Of a stretch of DNA of 64,000 bases, positions 1 to 9,200 are shown piece by piece (the stretch's first letter is position 1; each line of letters opens with the position of its first letter). The translations under genes and the position numbers were made by a program. The notes under the pieces are model-generated. The model saw only the letters and a program-made list of their open reading frames with translations. It did no database searches and was not told the origin of the DNA. The DNA comes from Massilia sp. Root418. Lineage in GTDB: Bacteria; Pseudomonadota; Gammaproteobacteria; Burkholderiales; Burkholderiaceae_D. The stretch is from NCBI RefSeq assembly GCF_001425265.1, contig NZ_LMEC01000020.1, forward strand, positions 580,706 through 644,705. Direction: 5' to 3'.

Positions 1-1337
1 CCGGCCAGGCGCTGGTTCTCGATGGCTGTGCCCAGCAGCTGGCCCAGTGTGTCGAGCAGCGCACGGCGCCGCTCGTCGATCAAAGTGGGCTGGCGGAAGT
101 GCAGGTTGAAGAAGCCCAGGTGCTGCTGCTGGGCGTAGATGTGGAATACCGACACGGTGGCATAGCCCTCGCGGTGGCAGCGCAGGTCCATGGCCGGGTC
201 GAGCCGGCGCATGTCGTGCACCACAGACACCTTCTGCTGCACCGCGTCGCCGCACAGGCAGTCGCCCACCTTGATGCAGTGCTCGTCCTCCACCAGCTCG
301 CTGGAGATGCCGCGATGGACCAGCATGTGCAGGTTGCCGCGCAGCGGGTCCAGCATGCGCACGGTGCCGCCGTCGGCGCCGAAATAGTCGCACAGTCGCT
401 GCAAAAAGCCCTCGCACAGCGCTTCGGCAGGCTGCGGCTGCTGCAGGAAAGCGGCGGCGTCGTACAGCAGCGCCAGTTCGCGGTTCTGCTCTTCCAGCGC
501 AGCGGTCTTGCTGCTGACCAGGTCACTGAGGCCGCTGTAGACGCGCTGCAGCCGGTCGGCCATCTGGTTGAAGCCCACGGTCAGCTGGCCCAGTTCATCC
601 TGGCTGTCCACCGGCAGGCGCACCTCGAAGTCGCGCTCGCGCATGCGCTCCATGCCGGCCTGCAGCCGGGTGACGGGCGTGACGATCATGTTGAAGAACA
701 GGTAGATGATGCTGACCGTACCCACCAGGGCCAGCGCCAGCAGCACCAGCTGCGAGGCGCGCAGCCAGAAGGTGCGTTCTTCGCTGTCGCGTTCTATCTG
801 CTGCACCAGGCTATCGGCCGCCGCCACGAAGCGCGCCGTGCGGCCCTGCAGCATGCGCACGTCGGTGGCGCTCAGGCTTTGCTGGCGCATCAGCGTGGCC
901 GCCAGCGGCGCCAGCTCCTCGCGCCACTGCCGCTCCACCACGTTGAAATTGCTGCGGATGACAGACGCGGGAGGCAGGAACAGCGGCCGGCGCGGGTCGC
1001 CGTGGCGCAGCTGGTCCAGCGTTTCGCCGATGACTTCGGCCTGCAGGCGCACTTCCTCGCGCGCCGCGGCCGCATCGGGACGTTCTTGCAAATTACTCAA
1101 CTGCATACCCAGCTTGTAGCTGTGCATGCGCAGGCTGCCGGTCACATTGATGGCGGCCGCGCTGCCTTCCAGCTGCCAGGACAGCAGCAAGGTGGCGCCG
1201 ATCACCAGCAGGGCCACGGCCAGGAAACTCACCAGCACGCCGACGATGCGGGTCGACAGCTTTTGCCAGGCCGCAAACAGCGGCGGACGCGCGCCGGTAC
1301 CCCCGGCAGCGCGGCCTGCTGCGATGCTCTCTGCCAT
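1..1337 (-). CDS. narX: NarX-type nitrate/nitrite sensor histidine kinase, 3' part cut by the window edge
   Basis: The frame is open from an ATG at 1337 (protein begins MAESIAAGRAAGG) to the left edge, so the kinase core is not seen. Visible order: a transmembrane helix at about residues 25-50, a periplasmic helical sensor region of the type IV pili methyl-accepting/NarX kind carrying the P-box-like stretch NVTGSLRMHSYKLG, a second membrane helix near residues 190-215, a HAMP segment (PVTRLQAGMERMRERDF), a linker helix and a GAF-like domain. This is the layout of NarX/NarQ sensors, which respond to nitrate and nitrite and phosphorylate NarL. A GGGAGA ribosome site precedes the start. It lies downstream of moaA in the same direction. 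narL would be expected just beyond the left edge. Another HAMP-GAF kinase is possible, but the context favours NarX. Confidence 0.85.
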   Translation of the reverse strand, partial: MAESIAAGRAAGGTGARPPLFAAWQKLSTRIVGVLVSFLAVALLVIGATLLLSWQLEGSAAAINVTGSLRMHSYKLGMQLSNLQERPDAAAAREEVRLQAEVIGETLDQLRHGDPRRPLFLPPASVIRSNFNVVERQWREELAPLAATLMRQQSLSATDVRMLQGRTARFVAAADSLVQQIERDSEERTFWLRASQLVLLALALVGTVSIIYLFFNMIVTPVTRLQAGMERMRERDFEVRLPVDSQDELGQLTVGFNQMADRLQRVYSGLSDLVSSKTAALEEQNRELALLYDAAAFLQQPQPAEALCEGFLQRLCDYFGADGGTVRMLDPLRGNLHMLVHRGISSELVEDEHCIKVGDCLCGDAVQQKVSVVHDMRRLDPAMDLRCHREGYATVSVFHIYAQQQHLGFFNLHFRQPTLIDERRRALLDTLGQLLGTAIENQRLA

Positions 1338-1405
1338 GGTGTTCTCCCGGTTGCGCTGCTGTCCAATAAGCAGCTACGTTAAGTATACACGGCAGCGCCC
1401 GCCTG

Positions 1406-2380
1406 CTAGCCTCCCGTTTGCGACATGAAACGAATGATTTTCTGCGGCTGGCGGCCGAAATCGTGCTGCTGCGGCTTCAGTTCGATGGCGGTGCGGATCG
1501 CCTGTTCCAGTTCGGTGTCGCTGGCGCCGCCGCGCAGCAGCGGCCGCAGCTCGAATTTTTCCTCCTGGCCCAGGCACAGGTACAGGGTACCGTCCACCGA
1601 CAAGCGCACCCGGTTGCAGGTGGCGCAGAAGTGCTGCGACAGCGGCGTGATGAAACCGATGCTGACCTGCCCGTCCGGCGTGCACAGGTAGCGCGCCGGT
1701 CCGCCGCCCAGTTCCAGCGCCTGCGGCCGCAGGCCGAAGTGCTGCTGCAGGCGGCGCTGCACCGGTGCCAGGTCCATGAAACTGGCGTCCTGTCCGCTGG
1801 CGCCCATGGGCATCACCTCGATCAGGCGCAGCATGAAGCGCTGCGCGATGCAGAATTCCACCATGGCGTCGATCTGGCTGTCGTTCACGCCGCGCATCGC
1901 CACCATATTGATCTTGATCGGGTCGAAACCCGCTTCCCTGGCGGCGGCCAGCCCCTCCAGGATGGACGGCAGGCTGTCGCGTCCCGTGATGCTGCACATG
2001 GCCTGGCGGTCCAGCGCATCCAGGCTCACGTTCAGGCGCCGCACCCCGGCCGCGCGCAGCGCCGCCGCATGGCGCGCCAGCCGCGTGGCGTTGGTGGACA
2101 ATGACAAATCCTCCACGCCGGGCAGCGCAGCCAGGCTGGCCGCCAGCTGCGGCAGGCCGCGCCGGGTCAGCGGCTCGCCGCCGGTCAGGCGCACGCGCCG
2201 CGTGCCCAGGCGGGCAAAGGCCCCCACCACCCGTTCGATTTCTTCGAAGCTGAGCCAGTCCGGCGGATCTTCGAAATCCTTGAAATCCTTGGGCATGCAA
2301 TATGTGCAACGCAAATCGCAGCGATCCGTCACCGACACCCGCAGGTAATCGATGCTACGGCCAAACCGGTCGCTTAACAT
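1406..2380 (-). CDS. moaA: GTP 3',8-cyclase MoaA (molybdenum cofactor synthesis)
   Basis: The 324-residue product is the usual MoaA length. The radical SAM cluster motif is near the N terminus (CDLRCTYC, residues about 22-29). The second, substrate-side iron-sulfur site is at CATCNRVRLSVDGTLYLC. The protein ends in Gly-Gly (MSQTGG), as MoaA does. It catalyses the first step from GTP to the molybdopterin precursor, here plausibly supplying Mo-bisMGD for NarG encoded upstream. It is separated from the isomerase gene by 142 bp containing a palindromic candidate operator, so it may have its own nitrate- or anaerobiosis-controlled promoter. Confidence 0.96.
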   Translation of the reverse strand: MLSDRFGRSIDYLRVSVTDRCDLRCTYCMPKDFKDFEDPPDWLSFEEIERVVGAFARLGTRRVRLTGGEPLTRRGLPQLAASLAALPGVEDLSLSTNATRLARHAAALRAAGVRRLNVSLDALDRQAMCSITGRDSLPSILEGLAAAREAGFDPIKINMVAMRGVNDSQIDAMVEFCIAQRFMLRLIEVMPMGASGQDASFMDLAPVQRRLQQHFGLRPQALELGGGPARYLCTPDGQVSIGFITPLSQHFCATCNRVRLSVDGTLYLCLGQEEKFELRPLLRGGASDTELEQAIRTAIELKPQQHDFGRQPQKIIRFMSQTGG

Positions 2381-2457
2381 CGTGATGCTCCTTCGTTCTC
2401 GTTAAGCCGATTGTAGCGGCGCGGCCGGCCTTTGCCATTGCCCATGAAGGACTAGGG

Positions 2458-2481
2458 GACTAGTCCTAAATGACTAGCCCC
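2458..2481. promoter_or_regulatory. Candidate operator CTAGTC-N6-GACTAG upstream of moaA
   Basis: The site contains CTAGTC, six bases (CTAAAT), then GACTAG, followed by CCCC. It is about 80 bp upstream of the moaA start. The same architecture recurs at 10145-10168 and, partly degenerate, at 10543-10566 and 16927-16950, all beside nitrate-respiration genes. An additional GACTAG overlaps its left side at 2450-2455. The cognate regulator is inferred (NarL is the obvious candidate). Confidence 0.5.
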
Positions 2482-2522
2482 CTGCCCGCTTCCCCTACAC
2501 GCCTCTGCTTTTCCCTTCTTGC

Positions 2523-3287
2523 CTACTGCACCAGCGGCGAATCCGCGCCTTCCAGCTCCACGCCTTCGATCGCGGCGCGGCCGGCCAGGATGCGCATGTA
2601 CTGGTGCAGCGCGCGCTGCCAGCTCTGGCGTTGCAGCTCGTCGGCGATCTGCGCCGCCACCGCCTCGTAAGGCACCAGATGGCCCGGATCGCTGCGCAGC
2701 ACTTGCACGATGTGCAAGCCAAAGCGGGTCTCCAGCAGGCGCCCGGCCAGTTCGCCCGGCTGCAGGCGGAACAGCAGCGCCTCGAATTCCGGCACGCACT
2801 GGCCGCGCTGCAGCTGCCCCAGGCTGCCGCCCACGGCGCCCGAGGGGCAGTTGGAATAGGTGCGCGCCAGTTCCTCGAAACGCTCCGGATTGGCCTGCAG
2901 CTCGGCCAGCAGCAGTTCGGCCGTCTCGCGCAGCAGCTCCAGCGGCGCGGCAGGCGTGACCTGGAACAGGATGTGGCGCGCTTCCACCATGGCGCCGGTG
3001 CGGTAGCGCTCCAGCCGGCCCTGGTAATAGCGGCGGCAAGCTTCTTCGGTCACCGGCGGCACCCGCAGCTCCAGCTCGAACAGCGCCTCGATCAGGTCGT
3101 CCTCGCTCAGGGCTTCCCCTTCCAGGCCGGCGCCCACGCCCAGGCGCGCCGCTTCCTGCAGCAGCAGCTGGCGCAGCACCACTTCATGCACCGCCTGCTT
3201 GAGCGGGTTGGCCGCGTGCTGGTGGTGCGGCAGTTCGCTGGCGATCTGCGCGTCGGTGATGTCGACGCCGTTGATGGCGATACCCAT
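2523..3287 (-). CDS. Parvulin-type (PpiC/NifM-like) peptidyl-prolyl isomerase of the nar operon
   Basis: The 254-residue product has an N-terminal helical segment and a C-terminal rotamase domain from about residue 100 to 210 (EARHILFQVTPA, YSNCPSGAVGGSLG, FGLHIVQVL). These are hallmark stretches of the PpiC/NifM family. No signal peptide is seen, so it is probably cytoplasmic. It starts 15 bp after narI and is oriented with narGHJI. PpiC-like genes commonly terminate narGHJI operons in betaproteobacteria, where they are thought to assist folding or maturation of the nitrate reductase. That role is inferred and not visible in the sequence. Confidence 0.88.
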   Translation of the reverse strand: MGIAINGVDITDAQIASELPHHQHAANPLKQAVHEVVLRQLLLQEAARLGVGAGLEGEALSEDDLIEALFELELRVPPVTEEACRRYYQGRLERYRTGAMVEARHILFQVTPAAPLELLRETAELLLAELQANPERFEELARTYSNCPSGAVGGSLGQLQRGQCVPEFEALLFRLQPGELAGRLLETRFGLHIVQVLRSDPGHLVPYEAVAAQIADELQRQSWQRALHQYMRILAGRAAIEGVELEGADSPLVQ

Positions 3288-3302
3288 GTTGTTCTCCTTG
3301 AA

Positions 3303-3986
3303 TCAGCGCGAACGCACTAGCTGGAAGGCGCGGTTCAGGTACACCAGCGCGCCGAAACCGCTCCACACGTGCACCAGGCGGGTGAACGGGAAGATCACGA
3401 ACAGCGACATGCCCATGAACAGGTGCAGCTTGAACACCAGCGGCGCGTCCACGATGAAGCCGGCGGCGTCGCCACGGAAGGTCACCACGTGCTGCGCCCA
3501 GTTCATCAGCAGCACCATCATGTGGCCGTCCAGGTGGCCGGCCGAGACGAAGATGGAGCTCAGGCCCAGCAACAGGGTCGCCAGCAGCCAGACCAGCACC
3601 AGTTTGTCTTTGACGCTGGTGGCGTGGCGCACGCGGTCATTGCCGACGCGGCGCGCCAGCAGCATCAGCAGGCCGATCAGGCACAGGCTGCCCATCACGC
3701 CGCCGGCCACCATGGCCACCAGCTGCTTGGCGCCGTGGGTGACGCCCAGCGCATCCCATACGCCGACCGGTGTCAGCAGGCCGGCCGCGTGGCCACCCAG
3801 CAGGCCGATCACGCCGATGTGGAACAGCGGGCTGCCCCAGCGCAGCAGGCCGGTGTGCAGCACCTGGCTGGACTCCGAACGCCAGCTGTACTGCTCGCGG
3901 TCGAAGCGGACCAGGCTGCCCAACAGGAACACCGCCAGCGCAATATAGGGATAAATCCCGAACAGGAATTGGTGCAGATAACTCAT
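3303..3986 (-). CDS. narI: Respiratory nitrate reductase gamma subunit (cytochrome b)
   Basis: The start is at 3986 (MSYLHQFLFGIYPYIAL), giving 227 residues, matching NarI (about 225). An in-frame upstream extension overlaps narJ and lacks membrane character. Five hydrophobic segments are visible. Histidines suited to two b-type hemes occur in VLHTGLLRWGSPLFHIGVIG and in the C-terminal part (NWAQHVV, FTRLVHVWSG). NarI anchors NarGH at the cytoplasmic membrane face and passes quinol electrons to NarH. It lies 10 bp after narJ. Confidence 0.97.
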   Translation of the reverse strand: MSYLHQFLFGIYPYIALAVFLLGSLVRFDREQYSWRSESSQVLHTGLLRWGSPLFHIGVIGLLGGHAAGLLTPVGVWDALGVTHGAKQLVAMVAGGVMGSLCLIGLLMLLARRVGNDRVRHATSVKDKLVLVWLLATLLLGLSSIFVSAGHLDGHMMVLLMNWAQHVVTFRGDAAGFIVDAPLVFKLHLFMGMSLFVIFPFTRLVHVWSGFGALVYLNRAFQLVRSR

Positions 3987-3996
3987 GATTCTCTCC

Positions 3997-4740
3997 TCAG
4001 GGTTGCGCCGCGCCGGCCGTGCGCGGGTAAAAATGAATGGGTTGCTGGCCCCCGGCAATGGGGCCGGCGCCGAGGCCGAAGCCGGCCCCCGGCATTGCGC
4101 TGGCCAGCAGCGGCTCCACGCCGTCGGCGCCGGGGCCGAAGGTTTCCAGCGCTTCGTCCATGTCGCGCACCGGCGGCTCGCTCAGCTCCTCGGCCGCCAC
4201 GGGGCTGAGCGTCTCGACCAGGCCGAACACGCAGGCGTAGGGGCTGCCCGAGGCGCGCAGCTTGCGGCCCAGGTGGGCCAGCACGTGGATGGCGTCGCCC
4301 AGCAGCGGCAGCGCGGTGTCCTCGTCCTGCTGCGACAGGAACTCCAGGAACAGCGGCACGTAGTCCGGCAGGTCGTCGCCCACCATCTGCAAGCCGTGCT
4401 TGCTGTATTCGGCCAGCAGGTCCACCATGGCCTGGCCACGGTCGCGCGACTCGCCGTGGATATGCTCGAACAGATGCAGCGAGTGGCCAGGGCTGCGGTC
4501 GAAGGTCTGCACGTACTGCTGCTGCAGGCCGATCAGCGGCGTGCCGCCCAGGTGGTCGAACAGCGGCTGCAGGCGCGCCTGCCAGTCAGGATGACCCTCC
4601 AGCGCCCGGCGCAGCTCGGGCAGCGCGGCAAGCATCTCGGCCTCAGGGTAGAGCAACAGCGCCGACAGCACTTGCAGGCCGCGCATGCCGCCGCGCGGGA
4701 TGCTGTCCGCAACGGCGGTGTCGTTGGCGGGATCAAACAT
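3997..4740 (-). CDS. narJ: Nitrate reductase assembly chaperone NarJ
   Basis: The 247-residue product has the NarJ/TorD-like helical core (LLYPEAEMLAALPELRRAL; YVQTFDRSPGHSLHLFEHIHGESRDRGQAMVDLL; DDLPDYVPLFLEFLS). The family inserts the molybdenum cofactor into NarG and holds apo-NarGH until it docks on NarI. The start ATG at 4740 overlaps the end of narH by 8 bp, indicating translational coupling. The proline/glycine-rich C-terminal tail is longer than in enteric NarJ, a normal variation. Confidence 0.96.
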   Translation of the reverse strand: MFDPANDTAVADSIPRGGMRGLQVLSALLLYPEAEMLAALPELRRALEGHPDWQARLQPLFDHLGGTPLIGLQQQYVQTFDRSPGHSLHLFEHIHGESRDRGQAMVDLLAEYSKHGLQMVGDDLPDYVPLFLEFLSQQDEDTALPLLGDAIHVLAHLGRKLRASGSPYACVFGLVETLSPVAAEELSEPPVRDMDEALETFGPGADGVEPLLASAMPGAGFGLGAGPIAGGQQPIHFYPRTAGAAQP

Positions 4741-6289
4741 CGAGGGCCTCCTTCTTCTTGCGCGACTTGGGCATGGACACGAAAATGGTGGAGCCGTGCT
4801 TGCGCTTGCCGAACAGGCTGGCGTCGCTCACGCCGTCCGAGCAGCCATTGCCGAAGCTAAAGCCGCAGCTGCCCTTCTCGTTGAAGCTGTCCTCGGCCAT
4901 TTCCTTGTGGCTGCTCGGGATCACGAAGCGGTCCTCGTAGTTGGCGATGGCCATGATGTGGTACATGTCCTCCACCGTGGCCTTGTCCAGGCCCACCTGC
5001 TTCAGCACATCCAGTAGCTCCACGCCTTCCACACTCTTGCCCCGCATATAGGCGCGCATGGCCAGCATGCGGTCCAGCGCACGGACCACCGGCGCCTGGT
5101 CGCCCGCCGTCAGGAGGTTGGCCAGGTACTGCACCGGGATACGCAGGCTTTGCGTGTCCGGCAGGATGCCGTTGCGGCCCAGCTTGCCCGATTCGGCCGC
5201 CGCCTGGATAGGCGACAGCGGCGGGATGTACCAGACCATGGGCAAGGTGCGGTATTCGGGATGCAGCGGGAAAGCCACCTTCCACTCCACCGCCATCTTG
5301 TAGACCGGCGAGCGCTTGGCCGACTCCAGCCACGCGTCCGGGATGCCCTGGCGCCGCGCCTCCTCGATGATGGCGGGATCGTGCGGGTCCAGGAACAGGC
5401 CGAGCTGCGACGGGTACAGGTCGCGTTCATCAGCCACCGAGGCCGCCGCTTCAATGCGGTCCGCATCGTACAGTAATACGCCCAGGTAGCGGATGCGGCC
5501 GACGCAGGTTTCCGAGCACACGGTGGGCTGGCCGGCTTCGATGCGCGGGTAGCAGAAGGTGCACTTCTCGGCCTTGCCGGACGACCAGTTGTAATAGATC
5601 TTCTTGTACGGGCAGCCGGAGATGCACATGCGCCAGCCGCGGCACTTGTCCTGGTCGATCAGCACGATGCCGTCGTCCTCGCGCTTGTACACCGAGCCCG
5701 ATGGGCAGGACGCCACGCAGGTCGGGTTCAGGCAGTGCTCGCACAGGCGCGGCAGGTACATCATGAAGGTGTTCTCGAAGGTGCCGTACATCTCCTTCTG
5801 CATATTGTCGAACAGCTTGTCCTGGCTACGCTGCGCGAACTCGCCGCCCAGGTCATCCTCCCAGTTCGGGCCCCACTCGATCTTGTCCATCTTCTTCCCG
5901 GTCAGCACCGAGATGGGCCGGGCGGTGGGCGGCGTTTCCGACAGCGGCGCGTTCTGCAGGCGCTCGTAGTCGTAGGTGAACGGCTCGTAGTACTCGTCGA
6001 TCTGCGGCAGGTTGGGGTTGGCGAAGATATTGGCCAGGATCTTCAGGCGGCTGCCCTGGCGCGGCTCGATCTTGCCCGCGTCCGTGCGGCGCCAGCCGCC
6101 GTTCCACTTGTCCTGGTTCTCCCACTGCTTGGGATAGCCGATGCCGGGCTTGGTCTCGACGTTGTTGAACCAGGCGTACTCCACGCCGTCCCTGCTGGTC
6201 CACACGTTCTTGCACGTGACCGAGCAGGTATGGCAGCCGATGCATTTATCCAGGTTCAGCACCATGCCGATTTGTGCGCGAATTTTCAT
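4733..6289 (-). CDS. narH: Respiratory nitrate reductase beta subunit (iron-sulfur)
   Basis: The start at 6289 (MKIRAQIGMVLNLDKC) gives 518 residues, close to the 512 of E. coli NarH. A longer in-frame reading overlaps narG and is unlikely. Four cysteine groups for the electron-transfer clusters are visible: C16-x2-C19-x2-C22-x3-C26; CEHCLNPTCVASC; CRGWRMCISGC, where Trp replaces one Cys as expected for the 3Fe-4S cluster; and CTFCYPRIEAGQPTVCSETC. The ATG overlaps the narG stop in ATGA. It conducts electrons from NarI heme to NarG on the cytoplasmic side. Confidence 0.98.
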   Translation of the reverse strand: MKIRAQIGMVLNLDKCIGCHTCSVTCKNVWTSRDGVEYAWFNNVETKPGIGYPKQWENQDKWNGGWRRTDAGKIEPRQGSRLKILANIFANPNLPQIDEYYEPFTYDYERLQNAPLSETPPTARPISVLTGKKMDKIEWGPNWEDDLGGEFAQRSQDKLFDNMQKEMYGTFENTFMMYLPRLCEHCLNPTCVASCPSGSVYKREDDGIVLIDQDKCRGWRMCISGCPYKKIYYNWSSGKAEKCTFCYPRIEAGQPTVCSETCVGRIRYLGVLLYDADRIEAAASVADERDLYPSQLGLFLDPHDPAIIEEARRQGIPDAWLESAKRSPVYKMAVEWKVAFPLHPEYRTLPMVWYIPPLSPIQAAAESGKLGRNGILPDTQSLRIPVQYLANLLTAGDQAPVVRALDRMLAMRAYMRGKSVEGVELLDVLKQVGLDKATVEDMYHIMAIANYEDRFVIPSSHKEMAEDSFNEKGSCGFSFGNGCSDGVSDASLFGKRKHGSTIFVSMPKSRKKKEALDV

Positions 6290-9200
6290 GCTTTGCTCCC
6301 TTGTTTTTCCACCAGCGGACCTTCCAGCCAATCCACCTTGTTCATCTTGCGCACCAGGACGAATTCATCGCGGTTCGAGCCCACGGTGCCGTAGTAGTTG
6401 AAGCCCCACGACAGCTGCGCATAGCCGCCTATCATGTGGGTCGGCTTGGTCACGGCGCGGGTGACCGAGTTGTGGATGCCGCCCCGCATGCCGGACATCT
6501 CGGCGCCCGGCGTGTTGACGATCTTTTCCTGGGCGTGGTACATCAGCGTCATGCCCTCCGGGACGCGCTGGCTGACGATGGCGCGCGCCGTCAGCGTGCC
6601 GTTCACGTTGAACACCTCGATCCAGTCGTTGTCGACGATGCCGGCGGACTTGGCGTCCGTTTCGGACAGCCACACGTGCGGGCCGCCGCGCGACAAGGTC
6701 AGCATGCGCAGATTGTCCGAGTAGGTGGAGTGGATACCCCACTTCTGGTGCGGCGTGATGAAGTTGAGCGCGATCTCCTTGTTCCCGTTCGGCTTGGCGC
6801 CCAGCGTGGCGGCCGTGGTCTTGGTGTTGATGGCCGGCTTGTACACGCACAGGCCCTCGCCGAAGTCGCGCATCCAGCGGTGATCCTGGTAGAACTGCTG
6901 GCGGCCGGTCAGCGTGCGCCACGGGATCAGTTCGTGCACATTGGTATAGCAGGCGTTGTAGCTCACCTCTTCCGATTCCAGGCCCGACCAGGTGGGCGAG
7001 GAAATGATCTTGCGCGGCTGCGCCTGCACGTCGCGGAAGCGGATGCTGTCATGCTCGCGCGGCAGCGCCAGGTGGGTGTGGTCGCGGCCCGTGATCTTCG
7101 ACAGCGCATCCCAGGCCTTCACCGCCACGTGGCCGTTGGTTTCCGGCGCCAGCGACAGGATCATCTCGGCCGCGTCGATGGCGGTATCCAGGCGCGGCTG
7201 GCCATGGCTCACGCCCTCGGCCAGCACGGTGCGGTTGATGCCGCGCAGGACGTCCACCTCGTGGCCGGTCTTCCAGCTGATGCCCTTGCCGCCGTTGCCC
7301 AGCTTCTCCAGCAACGGACCGATGGAAGTGAACTTTTTGTAGATCTGCGTGTAGTCGCGCTCCACCACGGTGAAGTTGGGCATGGTCTTGCCCGGCACCG
7401 GCTCGCACTCGCCGGCGCGCCAGTCCTTCGGATCGAAGGGCTGGCCCAGCTCGCCCGGGGTGTCGTGCATCAGCGGGGTGAGCACCAGGTCGGTCTGTTT
7501 GCCCAGGCAGGCGCCACCGATTTCCTCGAACTTCTTCGCCAGGCCCTTATAGATCTCCCAGTCCGAGCGCGACTGCCACAGCGGCTGCACGGCCTCGGAC
7601 AACGGGTGGATGAAGGGATGCATGTCGGACGTGTTCAAGTCGTCCTTCTCGTACCAGGTGGCGGTCGGGAGCACGATGTCGCCGTACAGGCAGGTGGTGG
7701 ACATGCGGAAGTCCAGCACCACCAGCAGATCCAGCTTGCCCTCCGCGGCCGGGCGCACCTTCACGTCGCGCGGCTTGATGCAGTGGTCCTCGTCGCTCAT
7801 CAGCGCGTTCTGCGTGCCCAGCAAATACTTCAGGAAGTACTCGTGGCCCTTGCCCGAGCTGCCCAGGATGTTGGAGCGCCACACGAACATATTGCGCGGG
7901 AAGTTGGCCGGATTGTCCGGATCGTCGCAGGAGAACTGCAGCTTGCCGTCCCTGATCTGCTGCACCGCGTAGTCGGCCGGCGCCACGCCTGCCGCCGCCG
8001 CCGCGCGCGTCAGCTCCAGCGGATTGGTCTGCAGCTGCGGCGCGGACGGCAGCCAGCCCAGGCGCTCGGCCTTGGCGTTGTAGTCCAGCAGTGTCATCGG
8101 CGCCACGTCGGCGCCCGCCAGCGGCGAGGCGATTTCGTCGGTGTGCAGCTTCTCGTGGCGCCACTGGCTGGTGTGGGCGTAGAAGAAGGAGGTGCCGTTC
8201 ATCTGGCGCATCGGACGGTTCCAGTCCTGCGCGAAGGCCAGCGGGGTCCAGCCGGTTTGCGGCCGCAGCTTCTCCTGGCCCACGTAATGCGCCCAGCCGC
8301 CGCCGGACTGGCCGATACAGCCGCACATCATCAGCATGTTGATGATGCCGCGGTAGGTCATGTCCATGTGATACCAGTGGTTCAGCGCCGCGCCCACGAT
8401 GACCATGCTCTTGCCGCGCGTCTTGTCGGCATTCTCGGCGAACTGGCGCGCCACGGTGATCACGTCGGCCGCCTTCACGCCGGTGTGCTTGACCTGCCAG
8501 GCCGGCGTGTAGGGCACATCGTCCTCGTAGCTGGACGCCACGTTGCCCCCGCCCAGGCCGCGGTCCACGCCGTAGTTGGCCAGGGTCAGGTCGAACACGG
8601 TGGCCACCAGCGCGGTGCTGCCGTCGGCCAGCGTGATGCGCTTGACGGGCACGTTGCGCAGCAGGACATCGGAGGCGTCCTTGCCGCCGAAGTAAGGGAA
8701 GGCCACCGGCAGCACCTCGCCGCCTGCGCCCAGCAGCGACAGCTGCGGATCGACCGGCTGGCCATTGCCGCCCTGCTTCATCTCCAGGTTCCACTTGCCG
8801 GACTCGCCCCAGCGGAAGCCAATGGAGCCGGCCGGCGCCACGATAGCGCCACTGGCCTCGTCGATCACCAGGGTTTTCCATTCCGGGTTGTTGGTCTCGT
8901 CCAGGCTCTTGTCCAGGTGCGAGGCGCGCAGGAAGTAGTCCGGCGCCAGGTGGCCGTTGTGCTCCTTGAGCAGCACCAGCATGGGGAAGTCGGTGTACTG
9001 CTTGGCGTATTCCTTGAAGTACTTGGACTGGCCGGCGGTGTGGAACTCCTTCAGGATCACGTGGCCCATCGCCATGGCCAGGGCGGCGTCGGTTCCCTGC
9101 TTGGGGGCCAGCCAGATGTCGCCGAACTTGGCCATCTCGCCGAAGTCGGACGACACGGCCACCGTCTTGGTGCCCTTGTAGCGCACCTCGGTGTAGAAGT